Shown piece by piece: positions 17,838-26,309 of a stretch of 40,679 bases of DNA. Below the pieces are notes generated by a model. It did no database searches, was not told where the DNA came from, and worked only from the letters and a program-made list of their open reading frames with translations. Position 1 is the first letter of the stretch. Each line of letters starts with the position of its first letter. Origin of the DNA: an uncultured Alphaproteobacteria bacterium (GTDB taxonomy: Bacteria; Pseudomonadota; Alphaproteobacteria; Parvibaculales; Parvibaculaceae); the NCBI GenBank assembly GCA_903889655.1, contig CAISYL010000081.1:1-40679 (forward strand), given 5' to 3'. Position numbers and translations under genes: made by a program.

Positions 17838-19247
17838 GTGACACGAGTTGTGGCCGGCGAAGGACGACTCCGTTGGAAAGTCAGGCTGGGCTATTCGGTC
17901 GGCGATTTCGGCCTGAACCTCTTCTGGCAGGCTATCGGCCTCTTTCTCTACTTCTTCTATACCGACGTGATGGGTATCTCGCCCGTCTGGGCAGGCATCG
18001 CCTATTCGATCGCCTCGGTCTGGGACGGCATTTCCGACCCGATCATGGGCGCCATCGCCGACCGGACGCGGACGCGCCTCGGGCGCTACCGTCCCTACCT
18101 GCTGGCCGGCGCCATTCCCTGCGCCATCTGTTTCGCTCTCGCCTTTTGGGCCCCGCCGCTCAAGGGCGCCGCTCTGGTCGCTTACGCGATCCTCACGCAT
18201 GTGGCGCTGCGCACGGCTTACACCATCATGTCGATTCCCTATTCCTCGCTTTCGGCAAGGATCACCAGCGACAGCAACGAGCGCGCGGTCATTGCCGGAT
18301 GCCGCGTCTTCTTTGCCGCCATCGGCGGCTTGTCGGTCGCCATCGTATTTCCGCTTCTCGTCGCCGCACTCGGAAAGGGCCATGAGGATATCGGCTATGC
18401 GCTGTCGGCCGCCATTCTCGGTGCATTGTCGGTCGTCGTCATCACCGTCACCTTCTTCACCACCCGGGAGCCGGCGGAGCCACCCTCGCTCGAAGGCGGC
18501 ATTTCGGTCGCCGATGCGGCGACCGGCTTCGTCCGCGACATCGGCCAGTTCTGGAGCATGCTGAAGTCGAACGGACCGCTCGCGCAGGTCTTCGGGGCAA
18601 TCACGGTGATCTCCATTGCCCTCACCATGTTCGGCAAGTGCATTCTCTACTGGTTCAAATACGGGCTGAACGACATGAATGCGGTCAAGCTCGCGCTGCC
18701 CATCCCGGCCTTCGTCGTTATCCTGACATTGCCACTCTGGATCGCCTTCGCTCGCCGCACCTCGAAGCGCGCGGCCTGGATGCTCGGCAGCGTCATTGCG
18801 GCGGTCGGCTACATCGCCTTCTTCTTCAATCCCGTCGAAACCGTGCCGCTCACGATCCTGCTGATGCTCGTCATCACCGCCGGGCAGTCGAGCTATGCCG
18901 TGATGTTCTGGTCGATGGTGCCGGACACCGTCGAATACAATGAATGGAAAATCGGCAGCCGCGAGGAAGCGAAGATATTCGGTTTCGCCGCCTTCGCGCA
19001 GAAAGTTGCCCTTGGCATCAACGCGATCCTTCTCGGGCAGATGTTGAGCTTCGTGGGCTTTGTCGCAAACCAGCCCCAGTCGCCCGAGGCCGTGCTCGGC
19101 ATCAAGGCGATCATGTCGCTCGTACCGCTCGCCGGTATTGTTCTTTCCGTTCTCTGTCTCTGGCGCTACCCGATCGACGCGAGTTTCCATCGCGGAATGC
19201 TCGACGATATCGCCATTCGCAAGGAGGAAGCCGTATTCCATGCCTGA
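17838..19247 (+). CDS. GPH-family sugar/glycoside:cation symporter
   Basis: Inner-membrane major-facilitator relative of the glycoside-pentoside-hexuronide family (MelB/XynB/UidB type), 469 residues with about 12 transmembrane segments. Family marks: LGYSVGDFGLNLFWQ at the start, FYTDVMGISPVWAG, WDGISDPIMGAIADRTRTRLGRYRPYLL (TM2-3 loop with the Asp used in cation/sugar binding), and the central DTVEYNEWKIGSREE motif. GTG 17838 follows GGGGGA by seven bases. The frame extends upstream across the promoter, which shows that part is not coding. Its end overlaps the GH5 start by 8 bases. It probably brings the glycoside into the cytoplasm, where the signal-less GH5 enzyme acts. Confidence 0.93.
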   Translation: MTRVVAGEGRLRWKVRLGYSVGDFGLNLFWQAIGLFLYFFYTDVMGISPVWAGIAYSIASVWDGISDPIMGAIADRTRTRLGRYRPYLLAGAIPCAICFALAFWAPPLKGAALVAYAILTHVALRTAYTIMSIPYSSLSARITSDSNERAVIAGCRVFFAAIGGLSVAIVFPLLVAALGKGHEDIGYALSAAILGALSVVVITVTFFTTREPAEPPSLEGGISVADAATGFVRDIGQFWSMLKSNGPLAQVFGAITVISIALTMFGKCILYWFKYGLNDMNAVKLALPIPAFVVILTLPLWIAFARRTSKRAAWMLGSVIAAVGYIAFFFNPVETVPLTILLMLVITAGQSSYAVMFWSMVPDTVEYNEWKIGSREEAKIFGFAAFAQKVALGINAILLGQMLSFVGFVANQPQSPEAVLGIKAIMSLVPLAGIVLSVLCLWRYPIDASFHRGMLDDIAIRKEEAVFHA

Positions 19248-21249
19248 TCAGGACATAGCCCCCCGTGGGAAGATAACCTCGCCCACGCGTCTTCGCATCG
19301 AGGGGGATCGCTTCGTCGACGAGGACGGGCGGCAAGTCATACTGCGCGGCGTCAATCTCGGCGGCGACAGCAAGGTGCCCTACCCCGACGGCGGCACCTA
19401 TCGCCAGACCGACTTTTCCGATCATCGTACCGTCTCGTTCATCGGCCGCCCTTTTCCGCTGGATGAGGCAGACGAGCATTTCGCCCGCCTCGCGGCGTGG
19501 GGTTTTAATTGCATCCGCCTGCTGACGAGCTGGGAAGCCGTCGAACATGCGGGGCCTGAGATATTCGACGAAGCCTATCTCGATTATTTCGCGGCCATCT
19601 GCGCCAAGGCGGGCGAGCACGGCCATTATGTCTTCATCGATTTCCATCAGGATGTCTGGAGCCGCATGACGGGTGGCGACGGCGCGCCGGCATGGCTCTT
19701 CGAAAAGGTCGGGCTCGACTTCACCCGCTTCCACGAAGCCGGCGTCGCTCATGTGATGCAGCACAAGTATGATTTCGCGCGCGGCGGCCGTCAGCCCGAT
19801 CGCTATCCCGTAATGAGCTGGGCGCAGAACTATCGTTTTCCCGTCAACGGCATCATGTGGACGCTGTTCTTCGCAGGACACGACTTCGCACCCGATCTCA
19901 TGATCGACGGCCTCAACGTGCAGGACTATCTGCAGGGGCATTATCTTGCCAGCGTCCGCGCCGTTGCCGAACGCGTCCGCGACCTGCCCAACGTCATCGG
20001 TTTCGATTCACTCAATGAGCCGAGCACGGGCTATATCGGCCTCGAGCTCAGCTATCAGCATCTCAAATGGACGCCGGAAAAGCCGGGCCTCGTGCGTCCC
20101 GGACTTGCATGGTCACCTCTCGATGGGCTGGCAGCGAGCCGCGGCATCACACGACAGGTTCCGCGTCTCGACTTCTCCGCCGAGGAGAAGACTGTCGTAC
20201 CGGTGCAGGACGAAACCATAAATCCCGGTCAGATCTCGATCTGGAAAGACGGAGCGATCGATCCTTTCGAGCGAGCGGGCGCTTATCGCATCACGCATAA
20301 CGGCGATGTCGTGATATTGCGCGAGGACTTTTTCCGGGTCGTGCGAGGACGCCCCGTGAACGTCAAGCAGGACTATATGGCGCCCTTCTTCAAGGAGATG
20401 GCGCGGACCATTCGCACCGAATGCGCCGATTGGCTTCTCTTCGTCGAACTCGATCCCTTCGCGATCATGCTCGGACATTCCTTTCCGGACGACACGCCGG
20501 AGAACGCCGTCAACGCGAGCCATTGGTATGACTTCGTCACCCTGTCGACCAAGCATTTCGGCTATCCGAAATATTACAATCCCTATTCCGGCACGTTTCT
20601 GGAGGGCGGCGCAGAAATAGAAAAAAGCTATGTCGAGCAGCTCGCCTTCCTGCGCAACGCGAGCCACAATCTCAACGGCGGTCGGGGCGCGCCGACCCTC
20701 GTTGGCGAATGCGGCATTCCCTTCGATCTCGATCAGGGTGCCGCCTACAAGGCCTTTGCCGATGGCGATCGTTCGGACGCACCGTGGGAAAAGCACATTC
20801 TCGCGCTCGATTTCATGTACAACGCCTTCGACAGGTTGTTGCTGAATTCGACGCATTGGAACTACACCGCCTCCAACCGGAACGATCCGGCGATCGGCGA
20901 TTGCTGGAACCAGGAAGACCTGTCGATCTTCAGCCGCGATCAGCAGACCGATGCCGGCGACCTCGATAGCGGCGGACGGGCGCTCAAAGGCTTCGTGCGC
21001 CCCTATGTCCGGAAAGCAGGTGGAAAACTACGGCAGGTCTCCTTCAATCGCCACGAAGGAACTTTCATCGCCGAGATCGAAAGCCATGCCGGCAGGCCCA
21101 CGGAGGTCTTCGTACCTCGCCTGCAATACCCCGAAGGTTTCGTCCTCGATGTAGAGGGTGCCAGAGTGTCACGCGACGATGCCCGGCAACTGGTCGAGAT
21201 CACGCCGGACGAACCCGGCACACTGACGATCAGGATTTCGCGCCACTAG
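19240..21249 (+). CDS. GH5 glycoside hydrolase (subfamily 12-like; steryl/ceramide glucosidase type)
   Basis: Retaining beta-glycosidase, 669 residues from ATG 19240 with AGGAGG upstream and an 8-base overlap with the transporter gene. The (beta/alpha)8 domain begins with VILRGVNLGGDSKVP (34-47), very like the RGVNLGGSSK signature of fungal EGCrP-type GH5_12 enzymes that cleave steryl glucosides and glucosylceramide. The acid/base Glu is E260 in SLNEPSTG and the nucleophile E490 in LVGECGIPFD; HQDVW lies at 136-140. From about 595 a beta-sandwich C-terminal domain follows. No signal peptide is seen, so it acts in the cytosol on imported substrate. The subfamily call comes from motif recognition; a flavonoid or terpenoid glucoside is an alternative substrate. 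Confidence 0.88.
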   Translation: MPDQDIAPRGKITSPTRLRIEGDRFVDEDGRQVILRGVNLGGDSKVPYPDGGTYRQTDFSDHRTVSFIGRPFPLDEADEHFARLAAWGFNCIRLLTSWEAVEHAGPEIFDEAYLDYFAAICAKAGEHGHYVFIDFHQDVWSRMTGGDGAPAWLFEKVGLDFTRFHEAGVAHVMQHKYDFARGGRQPDRYPVMSWAQNYRFPVNGIMWTLFFAGHDFAPDLMIDGLNVQDYLQGHYLASVRAVAERVRDLPNVIGFDSLNEPSTGYIGLELSYQHLKWTPEKPGLVRPGLAWSPLDGLAASRGITRQVPRLDFSAEEKTVVPVQDETINPGQISIWKDGAIDPFERAGAYRITHNGDVVILREDFFRVVRGRPVNVKQDYMAPFFKEMARTIRTECADWLLFVELDPFAIMLGHSFPDDTPENAVNASHWYDFVTLSTKHFGYPKYYNPYSGTFLEGGAEIEKSYVEQLAFLRNASHNLNGGRGAPTLVGECGIPFDLDQGAAYKAFADGDRSDAPWEKHILALDFMYNAFDRLLLNSTHWNYTASNRNDPAIGDCWNQEDLSIFSRDQQTDAGDLDSGGRALKGFVRPYVRKAGGKLRQVSFNRHEGTFIAEIESHAGRPTEVFVPRLQYPEGFVLDVEGARVSRDDARQLVEITPDEPGTLTIRISRH

Positions 21250-21253
21250 GCGG

Positions 21254-21272
21254 CGGCCGGCGGCGCCGGCCG
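21254..21272. terminator. GC hairpin between convergent GH5 and esterase genes
   Basis: A perfect 8-bp stem (21254-21261 with 21265-21272) and a GGC loop lie in the 30-base gap between the two converging stop codons. There is no T-run on either side, so it would need Rho or act as a weak bidirectional pause. Confidence 0.35.
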
Positions 21273-21279
21273 GGATCGC

Positions 21280-22932
21280 TCAATCGGCGGCGCCGAAAGG
21301 CTTCGCATTTGCCGCCAGGAAATCGAGACGGGCGCGATTGTAGTTTCGCAATACCACAGGACCGTCATTGGTGAAGGACATCTGGGCATCGTCCGAAGCC
21401 GAATAGGCCGGCCATTGCGGCAGTCCCCCGCCGTTCGGATTTCCGGTCCGGGCAAAATTGACCCAATAAGCCTGCACCTTCTCGCCGGCAGCCTCGTCCG
21501 CTTTCGAATAGGTGTCGCGCGGCACGACCGACAGCGTGTTGAAGACATAGGGCACTTCAGAAGCGTGAAGCGCGCCGGTCAGGTCTCCGCGCTTCTCCTC
21601 GGCCACATAGGCGAACTGGTAGAGATAGGTCGGCTGCCCCCCGTTCGACGCATACGAGGCGAGACTCCGCGCCGGCTCCACGAAGGCAGCATCGCTGACG
21701 ATTTCCGCGCCGATCTTGCCGAGACCGACTTGCGCCGCGCCTCCCTTGCTGGCAGCACGCGGCAGAGGCCCGTACAGCGCCAGCATCTGATCGCCCTTCT
21801 TGCCCATCCCCACGAGTTTTTTCCGGACGGCGCTCGACATCATTCCCATGAAGAGCGGGTGCCCGAATTCGAAACTGTTGGTTCCGATCAGATAGGGCAG
21901 CTTGTGCTGCTCACCGAGCGAGAATGCCTCCATGGCAGGCTTTGGCAGGATTTTTCCGTCGATCATCGCGCCGGTCCAGGTGTCCGGATCGTTGGACCAG
22001 AACTGGAGGTCGCCGAGGACGTCCTTCGCCGGGATGGCCCGTAGGGCCGCCGCGTCCTGCGTCTCGACTCCGAGGCTCTTTGCATAGTTCTCGCCTGCCG
22101 CTTCAGCCGACGGGCCCGCCTCCGGATGACCGTCGTGAATCCACGGCGTTCGCTCCCGCCCGCCGCCGGATTCGACGATCGCCTTGGCAAAGAGACCGGT
22201 CGTCGCCGGCGAAACCATCAGATTGTTGACCGAGGATCCGCCGGCGGATTCGCCGAATATCGTGACATTCGCGGGATCGCCGCCGAAAGCGGCAATATTG
22301 GCCTTTACCCATTTGAGCGCCGCGATCTGATCCATCAGCCCGTAATTGCCGAGCGGACCGTCGGGGTTTTCCTTCGTCAAAGCCGGATGCGCAAAGAAGC
22401 CGAAACGGCCCAGCCGATAATTGATCGTCACCAGGACGATACCCTTCCGGGCAAAGGACGATCCGTCGTAAACGCCGGAATTGCCCGATCCGGTGATGAG
22501 AGCGCCGCCATGAATCCAGACCATGACGGGGTGCTTCGCCGAGACGGTCGCAGACGGCGTCCAGACATTGAGATAGAGGCAGTCCTCGCTCAACGGCTGG
22601 GATGAAGGCGCGCTGTCGAAGATGAAGCGGTTCTGCATGCAATCATTGCCGTAGGAAGCCGCCGACCGTACACCGTCCCAACGCGCGGCGGGCTGCGGCG
22701 CGCGCCAGCGCAACGGCCCGACCGGCGGCGCGGCAAAGGGAATGCCCTTGAACGCCACGACGCCGTCGGCTGCAACACCTTGCAGCGTACCGTCCGTAGT
22801 TTGAATAATATTGCCACGAACGATATCGCTTTCCGCCGCCACGGCCCCACCCTCTCCCCGCGTCGAAGCCGGCACGAGAAGGCTCGCTCCGACCGTCACC
22901 ACCGACACGACAAATAACGCTGCTGCACGCAT
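21280..22932 (-). CDS. Type-B carboxylesterase, exported
   Basis: Serine ester hydrolase of the cholinesterase/para-nitrobenzyl esterase family, 550 residues. The first 33 or so residues form a signal peptide (AALFVVSVVTVGASLLVPAS), so a periplasmic site is likely. The oxyanion loop is WIHGGAL (139-145), the nucleophile S229 in FGESAGGSS, and the conserved SEDCLYLNVWTP lies at 115-126. A Glu in TNSFEFGHP and a His in LHASEVPYVF are good candidates for the rest of the triad. The ATG at 22932 follows GAAGAG; the frame continues far upstream into the oxygenase gene but is shadow there. It shares the LacI-regulated transcript of the oxygenase gene and probably removes acyl or ester groups from the glycoside before inner-membrane transport. 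Confidence 0.92.
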   Translation of the reverse strand: MRAAALFVVSVVTVGASLLVPASTRGEGGAVAAESDIVRGNIIQTTDGTLQGVAADGVVAFKGIPFAAPPVGPLRWRAPQPAARWDGVRSAASYGNDCMQNRFIFDSAPSSQPLSEDCLYLNVWTPSATVSAKHPVMVWIHGGALITGSGNSGVYDGSSFARKGIVLVTINYRLGRFGFFAHPALTKENPDGPLGNYGLMDQIAALKWVKANIAAFGGDPANVTIFGESAGGSSVNNLMVSPATTGLFAKAIVESGGGRERTPWIHDGHPEAGPSAEAAGENYAKSLGVETQDAAALRAIPAKDVLGDLQFWSNDPDTWTGAMIDGKILPKPAMEAFSLGEQHKLPYLIGTNSFEFGHPLFMGMMSSAVRKKLVGMGKKGDQMLALYGPLPRAASKGGAAQVGLGKIGAEIVSDAAFVEPARSLASYASNGGQPTYLYQFAYVAEEKRGDLTGALHASEVPYVFNTLSVVPRDTYSKADEAAGEKVQAYWVNFARTGNPNGGGLPQWPAYSASDDAQMSFTNDGPVVLRNYNRARLDFLAANAKPFGAAD

Positions 22933-22973
22933 CTCTTCAAAACCTCGATAAGAAAATGCTTCCGTGGACGCGA

Positions 22974-23819
22974 TCAGACCCGCTTGCCGTCTTTCATGAT
23001 CATGAACTGCCGCTTGTCGTCGGCGGCCAGGACACGTTGCCCTTCCGCACCGACAATCTCGGCCCCGTCTGGCGCAAATTGCACGATATAGGCCTTGCGC
23101 ACGGACTGCGTCAGGTTCGGGCCCGTGCTGTGCGGCGTCAGCGACGAGAAGACGACGATGTCGCCCACCGCCGCCGGCGCCGCGATGGCGCCTACCGGAA
23201 TGTCGCTCGAGTCGATGTCGAAACACTGCAGGCCCCAGGGGCGCTGCTGATGCACGAGCGTTCCCTCCCGGTGGAGGCCGGGCACGATCCAGGGACAGCC
23301 GTTTTCCAGCGTCGCATCGACCAGCGGCACCCAGCAGGTCAGATATTGCTGCGGCTCGACATAGGCGTAGCCATTGTCCTGATGCCAGGGAAAGACACGC
23401 GCCGCATCCGGCTTCTTGTAGACCGCCTGATCCCAATAAAGGCGCACATCCTGGCCGAGCGTGTCATGACAGAGATCGAGAAAGACCTGCGATTTGCAGA
23501 AGTCCCGGGCGATCTGCGATCGGCGCACGATATGCGTCGTGAAACTGATGGCACCGGCCTTCATGATGCTAAGTTCACCGCCCGCCTGCTCGCGGACGAA
23601 GTTCTCCGCTTCCACTTCGAACGGATCGATTTCCCGCATCAGTGTTTCAATCGCCTGACGCGGAATGGCGTCGCGAAGAATGAAAAATCCCCGCTCGTCA
23701 TACCGGCGCGCCTGCGCCTGCGTCAGCAGGCGAAACGGCCCGCGATGAGGTCGCCAGCAAAAGTCCGCATTGCGCTCGTCACGGCGGGCGCCCAGCGCCT
23801 CCAGCATCCCTGTAGACAT
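22974..23819 (-). CDS. Phytanoyl-CoA dioxygenase (PhyH)-family oxygenase
   Basis: Fe(II)/2-oxoglutarate-dependent hydroxylase, 281 residues from ATG 23819 with a strong GGAGGAG five bases upstream. Iron ligands fit H146 and D148 in WHQDNGY and H230 in LTPHSTGPN, with R241 (RKAYIVQF) for 2-oxoglutarate. The domain runs from about residue 33 (LTQAQARRYDERGFFILRDA) to the end. Bacterial PhyH relatives hydroxylate varied lipids, halogenated compounds and natural products. In this cluster it would oxidise the aglycone or a lipid part of the glycoside (inference). The operator/promoter lies 78-107 bases upstream. The esterase gene starts 42 bases after its stop and has no operator of its own. Confidence 0.9.
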   Translation of the reverse strand: MSTGMLEALGARRDERNADFCWRPHRGPFRLLTQAQARRYDERGFFILRDAIPRQAIETLMREIDPFEVEAENFVREQAGGELSIMKAGAISFTTHIVRRSQIARDFCKSQVFLDLCHDTLGQDVRLYWDQAVYKKPDAARVFPWHQDNGYAYVEPQQYLTCWVPLVDATLENGCPWIVPGLHREGTLVHQQRPWGLQCFDIDSSDIPVGAIAAPAAVGDIVVFSSLTPHSTGPNLTQSVRKAYIVQFAPDGAEIVGAEGQRVLAADDKRQFMIMKDGKRV

Positions 23820-24214
23820 CGAAACTCCTCCCTGCGCCACATCAGTGTGGAACCTGACCCGCGGCGGCGCAAACTCCCCGGCCCAGCCGACATCACCTTC
23901 TAACGAAAAAAAGACAACGTTGTCAATTTTAACGTCGATCCGCCACCGATACGGCGGCAATCGTCTCCGTTACCCGGCGTTGACCGCGCCCGGGAGTGTG
24001 CCATAGACGGAAAATCTCAGGCGCGCATGCGGGCCTGATTGTTTCGGAAAGCCGGTCGCGGTGGACACGCGACGAGATCGAATTCGCCCCGTCGCCGACA
24101 GGAATTTTCAGTTCGCGATCAGGCGAACATCGCCCATTCTCCAGCTATTTATCGGTCCATAAAGGTGCCACAATTCCCCATCATTCTATTTCATACACAC
24201 GGTTCGGGTTCAGG
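23820..24214. other. Divergent intergenic region
   Basis: 395 bases between the oxygenase gene (minus) and the SlyB-like lipoprotein gene (plus). It contains the third LacI-type operator/promoter (23897-23926), directed towards the oxygenase. I see no convincing promoter or reading frame for the plus-strand gene. Confidence 0.7.
23897..23926 (-). promoter_or_regulatory. LacI-type operator/promoter for the PhyH-esterase operon
   Basis: On the minus strand TTGACA (23926-23921), an 18-base spacer and TAGAAG (23902-23897). The core GACAACGTTGTC (23913-23924) is a perfect palindrome and is the best-conserved of the three operators. The -10 box is the weakest of the three. Confidence 0.78.
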
Positions 24215-25294
24215 ATGCGGGGACATAAGTTGCGGCGTGTAGTCGGCAATTGGAGGGGTGTTGGCCTTGTCGGGCTGCTGCCGCTGGCTTGCATTCTGGC
24301 GGCCTGTACTCCGGATTATTCCCCCGACACCTATGCAAGCAACGTCGTCCAGCAGGCCAACAAGGTCGAGTCGGGCGTCGTTGTCGGCGTCCGCACAATC
24401 TCGATCAGCTCCGATGCGACCGTTGGCACGGCGACCGGCGCCGCAGCCGGCGGCATTGCCGGATCGCAGACCGGCGCCGGCCCTGTCGGCGCACTGGGTG
24501 CGCTCGGGGGTTCGGTGGCCGGTGGTCTGATCGGCAACGTCGTCGGCCATGGCGCGCAAGACACGTTCGGCTTCGAATATATCGTCCGCAAGAAGAATGG
24601 CGACATGGTGTCGGTTACCCAGAAGGACACCACGCCGCTCAAGGTCGGACAGAACGTGCTGATCATCGAGGGACCGCAGGCGCGTGTCGTGACCGATTAT
24701 ACCGTGGCGATCGAATCCGAACCTCAACACGCTCCCGACGCGCCGCGCCACATCGTACCCGCGCCTGAGCCGGCCAAGCCGGCGGCGGCCGCACCGGCCG
24801 CCGTGGCCCAGGCTGGGAAACAGCCGTCATCCACTGCCACCGCACCCGCAACCACGACACCTGCCGCCGCGACAACACCCACCGCTGTTGCAACTGCCTC
24901 TCCCACGACCGCGACAGGCGACACTGGTACCAGGACTGAAACAGCAGCAACGACAACATCGGGGACGACTTCATCCACATCGACGGCAGCCCAGCCAGCG
25001 AGCGCCTCCACCGCCTCCGCGTCGAATACCAGTGCGCAATCCCCCACTTCCACGCCGGCAACTGCGACATCCACAGCCGGGACGAAAACACCCGCGAATT
25101 CCGCGTCCGCTTCCAATGTAGCCTCCGCTACGCCGCAACCCAGCGAACAGTCTGCATCGTCTTCGACCGCGACTGCGGCGCCGGCAACGACATCTGCCAG
25201 TAAGCCTGCTGCGGACACAACCGTGCCGACCGCAACCCAAGGCGGCGCGGAAAAATCGAACACGACGGCAACCGCCTCGACAGCTCAGCCGTAA
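24215..25294 (+). CDS. SlyB-like glycine-zipper lipoprotein with long Ser/Thr/Ala/Pro tail
   Basis: Predicted outer-membrane lipoprotein of 359 residues. A signal peptide ends in the lipobox LAAC (lipid-carrying C31). The SlyB-type core runs from about 36 to 168: VVQQANKVESGVVVGVR, then a glycine-zipper (TGAAAGGIAG to GGSVAGGLIGNVVGHG, about 72-113), then FEYIVRKKNGD..SVTQ and a terminal beta segment. This core equals the usual length of SlyB proteins (about 155). The remaining 190 residues are almost only A, T, S, P with few charges and no Cys, probably disordered and perhaps spanning to peptidoglycan or the surface. ATG 24215 is chosen for the signal peptide; its ribosome site is poor (CAGG), and the frame is open upstream to 23996. 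Confidence 0.8.
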   Translation: MRGHKLRRVVGNWRGVGLVGLLPLACILAACTPDYSPDTYASNVVQQANKVESGVVVGVRTISISSDATVGTATGAAAGGIAGSQTGAGPVGALGALGGSVAGGLIGNVVGHGAQDTFGFEYIVRKKNGDMVSVTQKDTTPLKVGQNVLIIEGPQARVVTDYTVAIESEPQHAPDAPRHIVPAPEPAKPAAAAPAAVAQAGKQPSSTATAPATTTPAAATTPTAVATASPTTATGDTGTRTETAATTTSGTTSSTSTAAQPASASTASASNTSAQSPTSTPATATSTAGTKTPANSASASNVASATPQPSEQSASSSTATAAPATTSASKPAADTTVPTATQGGAEKSNTTATASTAQP

Positions 25295-25349
25295 GGCGGT
25301 GAGGCCGTATTATCCGCATTTGAAATTTTTGACGGGAAGATGTCTCCGC

Positions 25350-26309
25350 TCACCGGCGCGTCACACGCGCCGCCCGCCGGTCCTCGCGCGATATCGGCCT
25401 GCCGTCGGCAAATGTCGAAAAATACCACCAGTTCTCTGGAATTCCCGGCACCGCATTCCGTTCGAGCTCGGACAGGTACCATTTCATGAGTTCCAGAACC
25501 GCGGGGGAATGACCGGCATGCTGCACGAGAGCCGGTCCACCAACCGTCGTCACCTTCGTGAAGTGAAAAAAAGTCAGGAGATCGCCGCCCACTCTGATGT
25601 CGCCCCGACCGTCGATAGAGAGCGGTCGCTCGAAGAGATTCCAGCACGCCGCATTATAACCCTTGTGTCTGAGGATCGCGGTGTCCGGGAAAAAGGCGGG
25701 CGCCAGATCCCACCATTTCTGATCGACGAAAATTCCGCTCGCAATCTCGTCAAAACAGTAGGAGAGCAACCGGTCGCGCCACCATCGCGCCGCCCTGTTC
25801 CCTTCCGCGCTGTTCGACACGGCGAGAAAGCCGAGATTGAAAACACCGTGCTTGAGCGCGGATATTTCGTTGTCCTCGATGCTCACGCCATGCTGCGGTT
25901 CAAGAAGGTGCGGCGTCAGGACGACGGGATGCCGGGCGAGGAGATTCTCGACCTCCTGCATCGGCCGGAACAGGGCCGTATCGGGATCCAGATAGATGAC
26001 CCGCTCATAGCCCGCATCGAGGAACCGGCAAAGCGCCGGCCCTTTGACGGCGGTGCATAGTTCGACGACATCATGTGCGAAGGCCCAATCCCCGAAATTC
26101 TCGATGCCAAGTTCTGAATAGCGGACGATGCGAAAATTTTCGTCAGATCGTGGTTCGAAGAGCAGTCCCTCCGGCAGCTCATCCACCGACACGAGGACAA
26201 GGTCCCAGTCCGGATGGAATTCCTGCACCGTGGAAAACAACGTCCGCGCGCGGCTCAGATATGAATAGGTCGCGCTTGTAAAGCAGCATGTCCTCGGTGC
26301 GCTAGCCAT
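25350..26309 (-). CDS. GT8-like glycosyltransferase (GT-A fold)
   Basis: A 319-residue cytosolic glycosyltransferase. It begins with CCFTSATYSYLSRARTLFST, typical of GT-A enzymes that open with a nucleotide-sugar-binding strand, and carries the metal-binding DPD (108-110) in VIYLDPDTALF. Later segments (GVFNLGFLAVSN; FVDQKWWDLAP; FFHFTK) resemble the acceptor-side motifs of the GT8-like group found in polysaccharide clusters. ATG 26309 overlaps the stop of the sulfotransferase-GT4 fusion by 8 bases, so translation is coupled and the two likely build the same glycan. Another 17 codons upstream are open but lie inside the fusion gene. Sugar donor and acceptor are unknown. Confidence 0.82.
   Translation of the reverse strand: MASAPRTCCFTSATYSYLSRARTLFSTVQEFHPDWDLVLVSVDELPEGLLFEPRSDENFRIVRYSELGIENFGDWAFAHDVVELCTAVKGPALCRFLDAGYERVIYLDPDTALFRPMQEVENLLARHPVVLTPHLLEPQHGVSIEDNEISALKHGVFNLGFLAVSNSAEGNRAARWWRDRLLSYCFDEIASGIFVDQKWWDLAPAFFPDTAILRHKGYNAACWNLFERPLSIDGRGDIRVGGDLLTFFHFTKVTTVGGPALVQHAGHSPAVLELMKWYLSELERNAVPGIPENWWYFSTFADGRPISREDRRAARVTRR

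Noticed and set aside
17754-19241. Open frame of 495 codons antisense to the GPH transporter
   Set aside because: Asp/Glu/Gly/Arg-rich reverse image of a membrane protein; the plus strand has the family motifs and a ribosome site.
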